Shown in pieces: positions 1 to 9,433 of a stretch of DNA of 64,000 bases. Location: positions 50,088 through 114,087 of the forward strand of contig JAHLLJ010000001.1 in assembly GCA_020444205.1 (NCBI GenBank), given 5' to 3'. Within the stretch, counting starts at the first letter, position 1. Each line of letters opens with the position of its first letter. The notes beneath the pieces are model-generated. The model saw only the letters and a program-made list of their open reading frames with translations, did not search any database and was not told the DNA's origin. The stretch is from Deltaproteobacteria bacterium (GTDB taxonomy: Bacteria; Desulfobacterota; Desulfarculia; Desulfarculales; Desulfarculaceae). The translations under genes were made by a program, and so were the position numbers.

Positions 1-289
1 GGAAGGTGCGGCCCCCGGCCGAGGCCGCGTAGTTGGACAAATACGGCGCGTAGATCTGGGCGCGGTAGATCAGGTGATGCCAACTGGTGTTGCCCCCACA
101 GGCGGCCACCACCAACAGCTTTTCCAACTCAGACAGCGGCTTGGGGCGCTGCTGGGATTTGTAGGCAAAAACCCCGTCGGGAATCTCGGCCCCCTGGAAA
201 AACCGGCGGGAGCGACGGCCGAGCAGGGCTTCGACTAGGCCAAAGGAAAGCATGTCCTGAAAACCGGGGGGCAAGCCATGAGCGCTCAT
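1..289 (-). CDS. Nitroreductase-like protein, N-terminal part (runs off the window)
   Basis: Reading the minus strand from an ATG at 289 gives 96 uninterrupted codons that continue beyond base 1, so only the N-terminus is present. The translation contains ALLGRRSRRFF followed by PLSELEKLLVVAACGG and a conserved-looking NTSWHHLIYRAQ stretch. An RRSxRxF motif followed by the PLSELxxLL helix is how many FMN-dependent nitroreductase-family (SagB-type or long nitroreductase) proteins begin, so an oxidoreductase is the best guess. No strong Shine-Dalgarno precedes the ATG. The ORF track omits it because it is open-ended. The family call rests on motif memory only. Confidence 0.5.
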   Translation of the reverse strand, partial: MSAHGLPPGFQDMLSFGLVEALLGRRSRRFFQGAEIPDGVFAYKSQQRPKPLSELEKLLVVAACGGNTSWHHLIYRAQIYAPYLSNYAASAGGRTF

Positions 290-332
290 ACAAGTCCATC
301 CCACTATTTGAGTTAATGTTTACTGTAATAGT

Positions 333-581
333 ATGGATGGTTGGCGAGGCCCAAACAATGGGATGCGTGGGGCAGGCCGGGTCAGTGGCTCCTACGACGC
401 TTATCAAACCGCCGCGCGCATGAGCTGGGACATCAAGTGCGACACTTGGGAGGAGTTCCCGATGGCCCAGAAGTGGTTCGCCACAGGCGAGGCCATGGCC
501 CACTTGCGCTACCTGGAGAACAAGGGGGAAGTGGTGATGGGTGAGGTGGATGGAGTCAGGGTTTACGGGTTGGGAAGGTAG
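333..581 (+). pseudogene. C-terminal remnant of an MBL-fold hydrolase
   Basis: The 82-codon ORF carries the sequence WDIKCDTWEEFPMAQKWF followed by ATGEAMAHLRYLENKG. This resembles the C-terminal winged-helix tail (AxxMxWDI...FPxxQKWFATGEAxAHLxYLE) that follows the catalytic domain in a group of metallo-beta-lactamase-fold hydrolases. The catalytic domain with its HxHxDH zinc motif is absent: upstream DNA instead encodes the divergent partial gene. The natural reading is a 5'-truncated gene. The same frame stays readable after the TAG at 579-581 but meets further stops, which supports decay. It could in principle be expressed as a small DNA-binding-like fragment, but no ribosome binding site is evident before the ATG at 333. 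Confidence 0.45.
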
Positions 582-750
582 GGAAGGGAAGCTGAAGCTT
601 TAGAGGTGTTGCTAAACGATCCTGAGCAGTTAGGAAGAGTCAAGGTGCCTTAGGCAGAGCCGGTCCTTGGCGATGAAGCGGATCGCCTAGTTAAAGTTAC
701 GTCGGAAGGTTGGGCCGCAGATTAGCTATCGCACCTTGTGGCTGAAAGGC
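582..750 (+). pseudogene. Stop-interrupted coding-like remnant
   Basis: In the same frame as the preceding fragment the DNA reads LEVLLNDPEQLGRVKVP, then a stop, then AEPVLGDEADRLVKVTSEGW and another stop. The amino-acid pattern looks like protein rather than random translation, but I cannot name a family. Most likely it is a decayed gene next to the truncated MBL fragment. No start codon or ribosome binding site is convincing. Confidence 0.25.
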
Positions 751-751
751 G

Positions 752-1558
752 CTATGGTCGGTCGAGGTCGGCAATGCTCCCATCCCAATTGATCAAATTT
801 GCATGTCTAGCACGCATCAGGTCATATTCTTCCTGATATTCGGATGCGATACCAACCATATCAAAATTCATTATTCCCCCGTGGCTCCTCTCGATAAAAA
901 CCGGGCAACCACTCATGCCACCTAATTGATTGAATGTGAGATAGTCATCGCTTCCAAAGTTTTTTACCCAAAATTCTCTTTCAAACTGGATCATAAAATA
1001 CTCATCATTAACGCTAGGTACTTGGACACCTGCGGCACTGAATGACTCAAAGACCAAGCTATCGGAAGTGTTTTGCTTCCTCATGGCCCCTGGATAACCG
1101 CCGACACACACGAAGTCACCTGGCTTGACCGGCGCAGGAGGCCAGCTAAAAGGCTCGTAATAATTTAATTCCAAATTGGTTTGCATGCAGACATGGTGTG
1201 CTTCAATGCCGCTCATATCGATTGTGGCCAAATCAATGTTGCGATTTTCATCTACGAGTCTTTCCTGTGGATTTATAACGGCTTGTCCAATTTGAAAAAC
1301 TGTATTGGAATCTTGCTCTAATTTCTCTCTATATTTTTCCATGATATGACTACAAGTTATTGCAATTGGCCGCTTATCTAGTTTAACCAACACGGCCGTT
1401 CCGTTGTTGATATAAGCTTTGTGCTTGAGTTTAGGCCGCTCACCCATAGTTACGGCAGCGGCAAACCGAAGCGGGAACTTTGTTAGCTCTCTCCCTAGCG
1501 GGCCTGCGGCAAGTCGCTTTGCCTCTTTGATCTTTTCAGGAGTCCATTCCTCGTTCAT
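752..1558 (-). CDS. Trypsin-like serine protease domain protein
   Basis: The 268-aa product has the three hallmarks of a chymotrypsin-fold peptidase in order. A His lies in ITCSHIME (about residue 71), an Asp in NIDLATID (about 110), and a Ser in GGMSGCPVF (about 219), which matches the GxSGxPV consensus. There is no signal peptide or membrane segment, so it should be cytoplasmic. A G-rich ribosome binding site (AAAAAGGGGGG) lies 9 nt before the ATG at 1558, and a TGTGATATAGAT extended -10-like sequence lies further up. The gene is visibly AT-richer than everything around it and sits beside gene debris, which suggests horizontal acquisition. Stand-alone trypsin-like proteins of this kind occur in bacterial defence or stress islands, but no partner gene is seen here. 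Confidence 0.75.
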   Translation of the reverse strand: MNEEWTPEKIKEAKRLAAGPLGRELTKFPLRFAAAVTMGERPKLKHKAYINNGTAVLVKLDKRPIAITCSHIMEKYREKLEQDSNTVFQIGQAVINPQERLVDENRNIDLATIDMSGIEAHHVCMQTNLELNYYEPFSWPPAPVKPGDFVCVGGYPGAMRKQNTSDSLVFESFSAAGVQVPSVNDEYFMIQFEREFWVKNFGSDDYLTFNQLGGMSGCPVFIERSHGGIMNFDMVGIASEYQEEYDLMRARHANLINWDGSIADLDRP

Positions 1559-1637
1559 GACTATAATCCCCCCTTTTTTTCTTCTACATCTATATCACAG
1601 CAAAATCCCAGTAATAACCTTACATCTCTCCCTTGTC

Positions 1638-1666
1638 TTGACACCCATGCCCCACGGCGCTACTTT
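1638..1666 (+). promoter_or_regulatory. Sigma-70 promoter of eno
   Basis: TTGACA (1638-1643), a 17-nt spacer and TACTTT (1661-1666) form a -35/-10 pair 44 nt before the enolase ATG. The -35 is a perfect consensus and the -10 is weaker. Confidence 0.6.
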
Positions 1667-1706
1667 AGGAACTGCCTAGGCAACCTATCCCAGGAGGAGG
1701 GGATAA

Positions 1707-2978
<1,272 letters not shown>

Positions 2979-2989
2979 AACGATCCCTC

Positions 2990-3020
2990 GCGGCGGGAGG
3001 CCCAATGCGCCTCCCGCCGC
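2990..3020 (+). terminator. Hairpin after eno
   Basis: GCGGCGGGAGGC (2990-3001) pairs perfectly with GCCTCCCGCCGC (3009-3020) around a 7-nt loop. Only a weak T run follows, so termination may be partial and some read-through into the next gene is possible. Confidence 0.7.
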
Positions 3021-3077
3021 TAGCTTATTACAGGGAGAAGCGCCATAGCCGACCACGCCTTCAGCCCCAACCCGGCC

Positions 3078-4427
3078 TTGGAGCGCTTGCCCTTTTACGC
3101 CCGCCTATACAGCCGCCGCATGCAGCCCGCCCTGGAGCGGGCCAAAGGCAAGGCCACACCGGTTATCGAGCAGTTGCTGGCCGACAGCCAGTTTTGGGAA
3201 CCCGAGCGTCTGGAAACCTGGCGCTGGGGCGAGTTGAACAAGCTTTTGACCTGGGCCGTGGTGCAGGTGCCTTTTTACCGCCATTGGTTCCAAGAAAGCG
3301 GCATCAGCCCGGCACAGATCGCCCAGGCCCGTGACCTGGGACCCTTGCCCATAGTCAGCAAGCAGATGATCCAGGCCGCGCCCGAGGACTTTCGGGCCGC
3401 GGCTCCGCCAGAGGGCAGCTATGCCAAGAGCACCGGCGGCACCCTGGGCCAGCCTTTGCACTTTCTGGTTAGTCCTCTGTCCGACCAGTGGCGCATGGCG
3501 GTGAGCCGCCGGGGCTACGCCTGGGCAGGCTGTGTGCCCGGCCGCAAGCAGGTGCACCTTTGGAGCGGCGATTTGGCTCCTCTGTCTCGCCAGGCCAACC
3601 TGAAACGGGGCCTGCACCGCCTGCTGCAGCGCCAGCGCTTTGTGGATTACTACCGCATGCTGGGGCCTGACGAGATAAAGGCGGCCATGGAAGCCATTGA
3701 CCATTTCGGCCCTGACTGCCTGGTGGCCTACCCCTCCGGGGCCGAGGCCCTGGCCCGCCTGGCCCTGGACGTAGGCTGGCGACCCCGCAAGCCCTTGGTG
3801 AGCGTACTCACAGGAGCCGAGCGCTTGCTGCCTCATCAACGGGAGATCATCGAGCAGGGTCTGGGCTGCCCGGCCTTTGAGACCTACGGCAGCCGCGAGT
3901 TCATGCTCATGGCCAGCGAGTGCCCGGCCCACCAGGGCCTGCACGTGTCGGCCGAAAACGTGATCCTGGAGGTGAACGCCCCCAGGGGCGAAGTGGGCGA
4001 GCTTCTGGTCACCGACCTGCACAACTATGCCCAGCCCTTTATCCGCTACCAAGGGGGGGACCTGGCCTCCTGGCTGGAGGGGCCTTGTCCTTGCGGGCGC
4101 AGCCTGCCCCGCCTGGCCGGGGTGGAGGGCCGGGTCATGGACGCCATCCGCACCCCGGACGGTGGGCGCCTCACCGGACTTTTCTTCCCCCATCTGCTCA
4201 AGGACTACCCGGCCATCGCCCAGTACCAGATAGTGCAGCCCGCCCTGGACTCCCTGGTGCTGCGCCTGGTGCTGCGAGAAGCGTTGACCTCTGATCAGCA
4301 ACAGGATATTTTGGCGGCTGTACATAAGGCTCTACCAGGAGTAAGGGCCCACATCGAACCAGTGGAGGAAATCGAAACCACCCCCAGCGGCAAAGTGCGC
4401 ATCACCATAGGTTTGGGGACTACCTAG
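3078..4427 (+). CDS. Phenylacetate-CoA ligase/CapK-family adenylate-forming enzyme
   Basis: The product (449 aa from the TTG used by the track) belongs to the AMP-forming adenylate superfamily close to PaaK/CapK. It shows an STGGTLGQPL phosphate loop (about residue 117), ETYGSREFML (about 268) and a TDLHNYAQPFIRYQGGD adenylate-binding segment (about 314). Proteins of this type activate a carboxylic acid as acyl-adenylate or CoA thioester, and many sit in envelope or polysaccharide loci. The true start is unclear. A strong ribosome binding site, AGGGAGAAG (3032-3040), lies 4 nt before an in-frame ATA at 3045, and the first listed start (TTG 3078) has no ribosome binding site. Translation from 3045 would add 11 residues. 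It lies just upstream of an outer-membrane protein gene, 16 nt away. The substrate is unknown. Confidence 0.8.
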   Translation: MERLPFYARLYSRRMQPALERAKGKATPVIEQLLADSQFWEPERLETWRWGELNKLLTWAVVQVPFYRHWFQESGISPAQIAQARDLGPLPIVSKQMIQAAPEDFRAAAPPEGSYAKSTGGTLGQPLHFLVSPLSDQWRMAVSRRGYAWAGCVPGRKQVHLWSGDLAPLSRQANLKRGLHRLLQRQRFVDYYRMLGPDEIKAAMEAIDHFGPDCLVAYPSGAEALARLALDVGWRPRKPLVSVLTGAERLLPHQREIIEQGLGCPAFETYGSREFMLMASECPAHQGLHVSAENVILEVNAPRGEVGELLVTDLHNYAQPFIRYQGGDLASWLEGPCPCGRSLPRLAGVEGRVMDAIRTPDGGRLTGLFFPHLLKDYPAIAQYQIVQPALDSLVLRLVLREALTSDQQQDILAAVHKALPGVRAHIEPVEEIETTPSGKVRITIGLGTT

Positions 4428-4443
4428 CAACGAGGCAACTCTC

Positions 4444-5763
4444 GTGAAAAAATGCAAAACTGCCTTTTGGCTGGGCGCGCTCATCGCAGCGTTGGCCCTG
4501 TCTCTGGCCGCACCCGCCTGGGCCATTAACCCCACCCCACCCTGGGTGATCTACGATCAAGGCCAGGAGAAACCCGAGCCCCGCTGGCTGGCCCTGCCAT
4601 ATGCTTTTTACAGCGACACCTATGATCTGGCTGGGGGCGTGGCCGGAGGCGGGCAGGGTTACTACCAAGAGCAAATGATCTTTTTCGCGGCTGGCCTGGG
4701 CAGTACCAACGGCACCGGCGCGGGATACTTTTATTTGGTGGACGTGCAGACGCCCTGGGTGCCCCGTTTATTCATGACCGTGGATTTTTCCGCCGGCTAC
4801 TACACCAAGCAGCGGGCCTATGCCCAGGGCAACCCCGCCTATAGCAATGAACAGGCCGGGTCCAACGACTCCAACAAAGACGACTATGTGCAAGGCAAGG
4901 GCTGGCAGACCTGGGTTGATATACTGGGCAAGTATGTCCTGCCTATCGGGGCGGGGCGAAACCGGCCCATACAGCGCTACACCCTAAAAGGCGGCCTGTT
5001 GGTCAGCGAGCCCAGCGGCGGGCAGGTGTGGAACCCCCTGGACACCGGTGTTTCCCAGCTTCGTTTGCGCTTTTTCCAGCGCGCCCAATCCATTGACGGC
5101 GACTCGGGCGATTACTCCTTCCGCACCAACGGCCTGGAACTGGGCCTGATCTACGACAACCGGGACTACCCGGGCAACCCCAGCGGCGGCAGCTTTCAGA
5201 GCTTTACTATCAGTCATGATTTCGGCTGGTTCGACAGCACCGGCTCCTGGAACAACCTGGAGCTGGATCTACGCAAGTACTTCTCCCTGGGCCAGGACGG
5301 CTGGTTCAAGCAGCGGGTGCTGGCCTTTGACCTGTGGAGTGCCTATAGCGAGTCTTGGAACGTGGACCGGGCGGGTGAGGAGGTGGTGATTCACGACCGC
5401 ACCCCGCCATACTTCGGGCCCACCCTGGGCGGCTTTTATCGCATGCGCGCCTACCCCTATTGCCGCTTCGCCGACAAGGCGGCCATTTACTACGGCGGCG
5501 AGCTGCGCCTCACTGCCCGAGCCAACCCCCTGGGGGAAATAAGCTGGCTAAAGTTCGCGGATATCGACTGGATGCAGTTCGTGGTCTTCGGCGAGTTGGG
5601 CCGGGTATCTGACGACTACAAGATCGATGAGTTCGTGCAGGATCTCAAATGGGATGTTGGCCTGGGATTCAGGTTTATGGCTCAAAAGGCGGTGCTCAGG
5701 GTGGATGTGGCCACCAGCGACGAGGGGGTGGCTGCCTGGGCCATGGTCGGACATCCCTTTTAG
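4444..5763 (+). CDS. Omp85/BamA-like outer-membrane beta-barrel protein, POTRA-less
   Basis: The 439-aa protein begins with a classical signal peptide ending AWA (cleavage near residue 28). The rest is rich in alternating aromatic and polar residues typical of a beta-barrel. Two surface-antigen (D15/Omp85) landmarks are present: GLELGLIYDNRDYPGNPSGG near residue 230 and the FYRMRAYPY loop near 331, which corresponds to the family's VRGY/F motif. The chain ends in Phe, as expected for Bam-dependent barrels. No POTRA domains fit between the signal peptide and the barrel, so it resembles short Omp85 relatives (patatin-barrel or lipid-related types) rather than BamA. The start is GTG at 4444 after GAGGCAA. 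Function is unknown. Confidence 0.75.
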   Translation: MKKCKTAFWLGALIAALALSLAAPAWAINPTPPWVIYDQGQEKPEPRWLALPYAFYSDTYDLAGGVAGGGQGYYQEQMIFFAAGLGSTNGTGAGYFYLVDVQTPWVPRLFMTVDFSAGYYTKQRAYAQGNPAYSNEQAGSNDSNKDDYVQGKGWQTWVDILGKYVLPIGAGRNRPIQRYTLKGGLLVSEPSGGQVWNPLDTGVSQLRLRFFQRAQSIDGDSGDYSFRTNGLELGLIYDNRDYPGNPSGGSFQSFTISHDFGWFDSTGSWNNLELDLRKYFSLGQDGWFKQRVLAFDLWSAYSESWNVDRAGEEVVIHDRTPPYFGPTLGGFYRMRAYPYCRFADKAAIYYGGELRLTARANPLGEISWLKFADIDWMQFVVFGELGRVSDDYKIDEFVQDLKWDVGLGFRFMAQKAVLRVDVATSDEGVAAWAMVGHPF

Positions 5764-5850
5764 CTGACCAACCGGCCTGTAAAGCTTGACAAAACACCAG
5801 TATTAACGATAGCCTCTGGCCAGACAAAACCCCCTGCGCGGGAGGGACAA

Positions 5851-7308
5851 GTGAGATCCATCGCGGCCTTCGTCGCTTACATGATGTTGCTGGCAAGCCT
5901 GGCCCTGGGGGCCGGTTGCACCACAGTATCCACCGCAAACGCGCCCACCCCCGCCCCGGGTCCGGTAATCAAGGCGGGGCTCAAGGCGGTCATGCCGCCG
6001 GTGGTCGATAAACGCTCCTGGCCCAGCGAGGACACCGGGACCCCGGATCCCAACATCCACATTTTCGCGCCGGGCATAACCGGACAACTTCGTCAGGGCC
6101 TGCTGTCCAGCGGGCTGTTCGCGGCCCTGCCCGCTCCGGATCAGGCGGCGGCCAAGGGTATCAACGACCAGCTCACCGTGACCATCAGCGAGTTCAGCCT
6201 GAACACCACGGGCAGCAACCCCTGGTCCGCGGGAGCTTATATCCTCGACGGCCTGATTTTGCCGGTATTCGGCGTGGTTGCCGTGGCCACCCAGGGCGAG
6301 GTGGACACCGGAGCCTATCTGCTGCCCAGCACCAAGGTGGGGACCACCATCAACGCCGAGGTGGCCTGGGGCGAAAAGGGCGCCAAGAAGCCCATCCTCA
6401 GCCGGGGCTACCAGGTGACCGTGGAGCTGGGAGCGGTGAGCCAGCGCGAGATCATGGCCTACGTGGGCGGCACCAGCTCCGAGGACGGGGTGAAGATCGG
6501 CAAGGCCCAGGGCTTGAAGGCCCTGCAAGAGTTGGCCACCCAGATCAGCCGGGACCCCAACTGGCTTTACCTGAACTCCTACGTGCGCGTGGCCCGCGCC
6601 AGGGAGGTCATCCAAACCTCCATCGACCCAGTGGCCCGTATGCAAGCGGCCCAAGGCCTGCTGGGCCTGCTGAGCCCCTTGTCCTTCACGCCTGCCGAGG
6701 CCACCGTTCTGCGCGACGGTTACGTAAGTGCCGGTCTCAGGGCTGAACAGGTCAACGAGCTTAGGGCCACCTACTTGGGCGTGGCCGAGGTTAAGGCCCT
6801 GCCCGCCAAGCAAAAGCTGGGCGAGGCCCAGGCTGAGAAGCTTTTTAACGACCCGGCCGTGGAGCAGGCATTGGCTCAGGGCGAGGTGATCAAGCAAAGC
6901 CTGGGGCTGATCTTGAGCGCCATGGCCCCGGTTACCCCCAAAGCCAAGGCCCAGGCCGAGGCGGCTCCGCCGCAAGACCTGGTGAAGATTCCCACTCTGA
7001 CCCGGCCCACCATGCCCGATCCGGTGCAGGACTTCCCGGGCGAGAAGAAAAAACCCAGGACTCCGGTGGTGCAAAAGCCCAAGGAGGCCCCCAAGCCGCT
7101 GCCCCTTACTCCGCAGGCCCAGGTCATGCAGGTCGAGTTGATCAGCCAGCTGGCTGAGGCCCTCAAGGGCCAACCCCGCCTGCAAGCAGTGTTCATCAAC
7201 CAGGCCGACAGCGCGGTGGGCCCCATGTGGCCGGTGGCCAAAATGGTTCTCCTCAAGCTGGACACGCCTCAAGTTAAGAATTACCTGGCCAAGCGGGAAG
7301 CTACCTAA
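5851..7308 (+). CDS. Putative lipoprotein, function unknown
   Basis: The 485-aa product starts with GTG (5851) after a good GGGAGGGAC ribosome binding site. The N-terminus is a hydrophobic signal ending LALGAGC, and Cys23 is the likely lipidated residue, although the -3 position is Gly rather than the usual Leu. Residues about 40-230 form a compact domain, with a short hydrophobic stretch near AGAYILDGLILPVFGVVAVA. About 370-430 is a Pro/Lys/Ala-rich linker, and a short C-terminal domain follows. I recognise no family. It follows the Omp85-like gene by 87 nt in the same direction, which suggests a shared envelope role. TTGACA at 5786-5791 could be the -35 of a weak intergenic promoter, but no convincing -10 accompanies it. 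Confidence 0.7.
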   Translation: MRSIAAFVAYMMLLASLALGAGCTTVSTANAPTPAPGPVIKAGLKAVMPPVVDKRSWPSEDTGTPDPNIHIFAPGITGQLRQGLLSSGLFAALPAPDQAAAKGINDQLTVTISEFSLNTTGSNPWSAGAYILDGLILPVFGVVAVATQGEVDTGAYLLPSTKVGTTINAEVAWGEKGAKKPILSRGYQVTVELGAVSQREIMAYVGGTSSEDGVKIGKAQGLKALQELATQISRDPNWLYLNSYVRVARAREVIQTSIDPVARMQAAQGLLGLLSPLSFTPAEATVLRDGYVSAGLRAEQVNELRATYLGVAEVKALPAKQKLGEAQAEKLFNDPAVEQALAQGEVIKQSLGLILSAMAPVTPKAKAQAEAAPPQDLVKIPTLTRPTMPDPVQDFPGEKKKPRTPVVQKPKEAPKPLPLTPQAQVMQVELISQLAEALKGQPRLQAVFINQADSAVGPMWPVAKMVLLKLDTPQVKNYLAKREAT

Positions 7309-7329
7309 CGGGGATTGGATATATCGTCC

Positions 7330-8019
7330 GTGAAAGTCATCGCCCCTTACTATGAAATTCTGTTCCTGCCGGACCGGGAGCAGGTGCTGGCCCTGGTGGA
7401 GGCGGCCGGGCGCACCTGCTACAAGTCCGAGCATCTCATCAGCAGCGATTCGGCCCCGGAGTTTGTAAAACGCATCGTGGCTTCGGGCCACCACAGCGTC
7501 ATCGAGCACGCCAACCTTTCGGTGCGCTTTGTCTGCGACCGGGGAGTCACCCATGAGCTGGTGCGCCACCGCTTGGCCGCCTATAGCCAGGAATCCACCC
7601 GCTACGCCAACTACGCCCAAGACCGTTTCGGAAGCCAGATCACGATAATAAAACCCATGTTCTGGGCCGAGGACAGCGCGGCCTATCACCTCTGGGAAAA
7701 GGCCATGGCCCAAACAGAAGAGGCCTATCTAGAGTTGTTGTCCGGTGGGGCCAAGCCCCAGGAGGCCCGGGCGGTATTGCCCAACAGCCTCAAGACCGAG
7801 ATCGTGATGACCGCCAATCTGCGTGAATGGCGTCACGTATTGGGCCTGCGCAGCTCCAAGGCGGCCCATCCCCAGATTCGCCAGATCATGCTACCCCTGA
7901 TGGGTGAGCTGGGCGAGCGTCTGCCCGAGTTCTTCGCGGACTTGGCCGAAAAGTACGCCGCAGACATCGCCGCCTTTGCCTCGGGTCCGGCCGCGCTGGG
8001 AGGCCCGGAGCAGACATAG
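7330..8019 (+). CDS. thyX: Flavin-dependent thymidylate synthase ThyX
   Basis: ThyX methylates dUMP to dTMP using methylene-tetrahydrofolate and FAD/NADPH. It replaces ThyA in many anaerobes. The family signature appears as RHRLAAYSQESTRY near residue 78, and the substrate-binding C-terminal stretch LRSSKAAHPQIRQIM is also present. The ORF track begins at TTG 7315. I prefer GTG at 7330 (MKVIAPYYEIL), which is the usual ThyX N-terminus, giving 229 aa, but neither start has an ideally placed ribosome binding site. The gene lies 21 nt after the lipoprotein gene and is closed by a strong terminator. Confidence 0.95.
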   Translation: MKVIAPYYEILFLPDREQVLALVEAAGRTCYKSEHLISSDSAPEFVKRIVASGHHSVIEHANLSVRFVCDRGVTHELVRHRLAAYSQESTRYANYAQDRFGSQITIIKPMFWAEDSAAYHLWEKAMAQTEEAYLELLSGGAKPQEARAVLPNSLKTEIVMTANLREWRHVLGLRSSKAAHPQIRQIMLPLMGELGERLPEFFADLAEKYAADIAAFASGPAALGGPEQT

Positions 8020-8040
8020 ACGCATCACTGCGCAAAAAAG

Positions 8041-8070
8041 AACCGGAGGCCTGAGCCTCCGGTTTTGTAT
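8041..8070. terminator. Bidirectional rho-independent terminator
   Basis: AACCGGAGGC (8041-8050) and GCCTCCGGTT (8055-8064) form a 10-bp stem with a CTGA loop. A-rich sequence lies on the left (AAAAAAG) and T-rich sequence on the right, so it can end thyX on the plus strand and the convergent membrane-protein gene on the minus strand. Confidence 0.9.
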
Positions 8071-8086
8071 TTTAAATGGGTTGTCT

Positions 8087-8413
8087 CTAGCGATGGATGC
8101 GGATGGCACTGCCCATGTCTTGCACAAAGGGGCGGTTGCCGCCGCTCAAAGCAGTGAGTCCCCAGAGGCCCATGGTAATGACCGTGAACATGAGCCCCAG
8201 CCCCAGCCACAAAACTACCCCCCGGGGTACCCGTCCGAAGAGAACGGCGTGTGCCGCCTTACGGCATTTTTCAACGCCGCTACACTCTTCCTCAATGGTC
8301 AATTTGCATTGGGGGCCTTCTTTGCCGTAGTAACGCATTTGGCTTGTCGGCCTCTCCGGGTAGGCGGGGTGAATGTCCGTGCGACTATTGGAGTCCAAGT
8401 ATAGCCCAGTCAT
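8087..8413 (-). CDS. Small membrane protein of unknown function
   Basis: The 108-aa ORF has one clear transmembrane segment (VVLWLGLGLMFTVITMGLWGL, about residues 66-86). Before it is a Cys-containing soluble part (QCKLTIEEECSGVEKC) that could bind metal or form disulfides. It is convergent with thyX and shares its terminator, which supports a real gene. The annotated ATG at 8413 lacks a ribosome binding site. An internal ATG at 8338 (MRYYGKEG, 83 aa) is preceded by GGAGAGG and may be the true start. No family recognised. Confidence 0.55.
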   Translation of the reverse strand: MTGLYLDSNSRTDIHPAYPERPTSQMRYYGKEGPQCKLTIEEECSGVEKCRKAAHAVLFGRVPRGVVLWLGLGLMFTVITMGLWGLTALSGGNRPFVQDMGSAIRIHR

Positions 8414-8463
8414 TAAATAGGTTCAACTGCGCGCATCGAATTTAACAAAAAACTTGCCTTGAA

Positions 8464-8988
8464 TCAGCACCTCCAAAGGGTGCACATGGTCTTGCCGGCA
8501 TATATCGTATTTATATGAGTAAATTCCGTGGGTTGAAAGTAGGGTCCATAAACCAGTAATCGGCCTTTCCACCCGTCCGGCAGAATTTCCTCCAGCCAAT
8601 TCAGGGGCTTGTCAGGGTAGAGGAACAGCAGGTCAAATGGGGTTAGGTCAACCTTTCGGCAGTCGGCGCACACGAACTCGGCCCGGTTCAGGCCCAAACT
8701 CTCGGCCATGGCCCGGCTGGCTTGCACCAGGCCTGGGTCAACCTCAATGCCCGTGGCCCGCATAAACAGCGAAGCGATGAGCACCGCCCGGCCGTCGCCG
8801 CTGCCCAAATCGGCAAAGTGGCTGCAGCCTCCCAGGTCCACCTGCTCCAGCAGGTCGTAGACCTCCTCGCTTTTAGAACAGGCCCACATGCCCGCCGGGG
8901 TCATCTTGTAGGGTTCGTCCAAACCGGCGTGGAACTCGGCCAGGGCCGAGTTGATCTCGGCCAAGCTTATGGCAGGGGAGGTGCTCAA
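8464..8988 (-). CDS. Class I SAM-dependent methyltransferase
   Basis: The 174-aa protein has the glycine-rich SAM-binding motif I, FADLGSGDGRAV (residues 58-69). An acidic GIEVDP follows at the end of the second strand, and FLYPDK sits where motif IV is expected. The start is a TTG whose last two bases overlap the TGA stop of the upstream CoA-binding gene (TTGA), indicating translational coupling. The N-terminal 55 residues are a helical cap. The protein is short for this superfamily and the acceptor is unknown. It is the last gene of the recJ-led minus-strand group. Confidence 0.75.
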   Translation of the reverse strand: MSTSPAISLAEINSALAEFHAGLDEPYKMTPAGMWACSKSEEVYDLLEQVDLGGCSHFADLGSGDGRAVLIASLFMRATGIEVDPGLVQASRAMAESLGLNRAEFVCADCRKVDLTPFDLLFLYPDKPLNWLEEILPDGWKGRLLVYGPYFQPTEFTHINTIYAGKTMCTLWRC

Positions 8989-9413
8989 GAGGACAACCGG
9001 TGATGTTCAACCTTGATACAGGCGTCTTGCACCACCAAAATGCCGTTGCCCCTAAGCAGATCAGCCGCTTTTTGGCTCTGTACGTCCAACTGCATCCATA
9101 GGGCTTTGGGTTTGATCTTTACCGCTGCTTCGGCTATTTCCGGTACCGCGTCGCTGCGGCGGAAAACGTTCACGATGTCCACCTGACCGGGCACCGAGGC
9201 CAGGTCCGGATAGGCCTTTTGCCCCAGAATCTCATCAACCATGGGGTTCACGGGAATAATTTCATATCCGTGATCCTGCATATACCTGGCCACCCGGTAG
9301 CTGTCCCGGGTCGGCTTGTCGGAAAGGCCGACCACCGCGATGCGCTGGGCTTGCCTCAGCAGGTCTTTGACCTCTTGGTCTCCAGGATTGTCGAACATGG
9401 TCCTAAGGGACAT
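8985..9413 (-). CDS. CoA-binding domain protein (YccU-like)
   Basis: The ORF track runs to 9647, but the true start is the ATG at 9413. It is preceded by GGAGGT at 4 nt, and the extra N-terminal translation is low-complexity shadow. This gives 142 aa with a Rossmann-like CoA-binding domain: IAVVGLSDKPTRDSYRVARY (about residues 25-44), then IIPVNP and FRRSDAVPEI. Such stand-alone domains resemble the N-terminal part of acyl-CoA synthetases and succinyl-CoA ligase alpha subunits, and their cellular role is poorly defined. It overlaps the methyltransferase by 4 nt and follows the Cys-motif gene by 20 nt. Confidence 0.85.
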   Translation of the reverse strand: MSLRTMFDNPGDQEVKDLLRQAQRIAVVGLSDKPTRDSYRVARYMQDHGYEIIPVNPMVDEILGQKAYPDLASVPGQVDIVNVFRRSDAVPEIAEAAVKIKPKALWMQLDVQSQKAADLLRGNGILVVQDACIKVEHHRLSS

Positions 9414-9433
9414 GTACACCTCCACTTGAGCGG

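Noticed and set aside
5803-7713. 636-aa minus-strand ORF
   Set aside because: It is antisense to the lipoprotein and thyX, is composed of Gly/His/Leu/Arg-rich shadow sequence, and has no motif or ribosome binding site. Long antisense ORFs arise from high GC at third codon positions.
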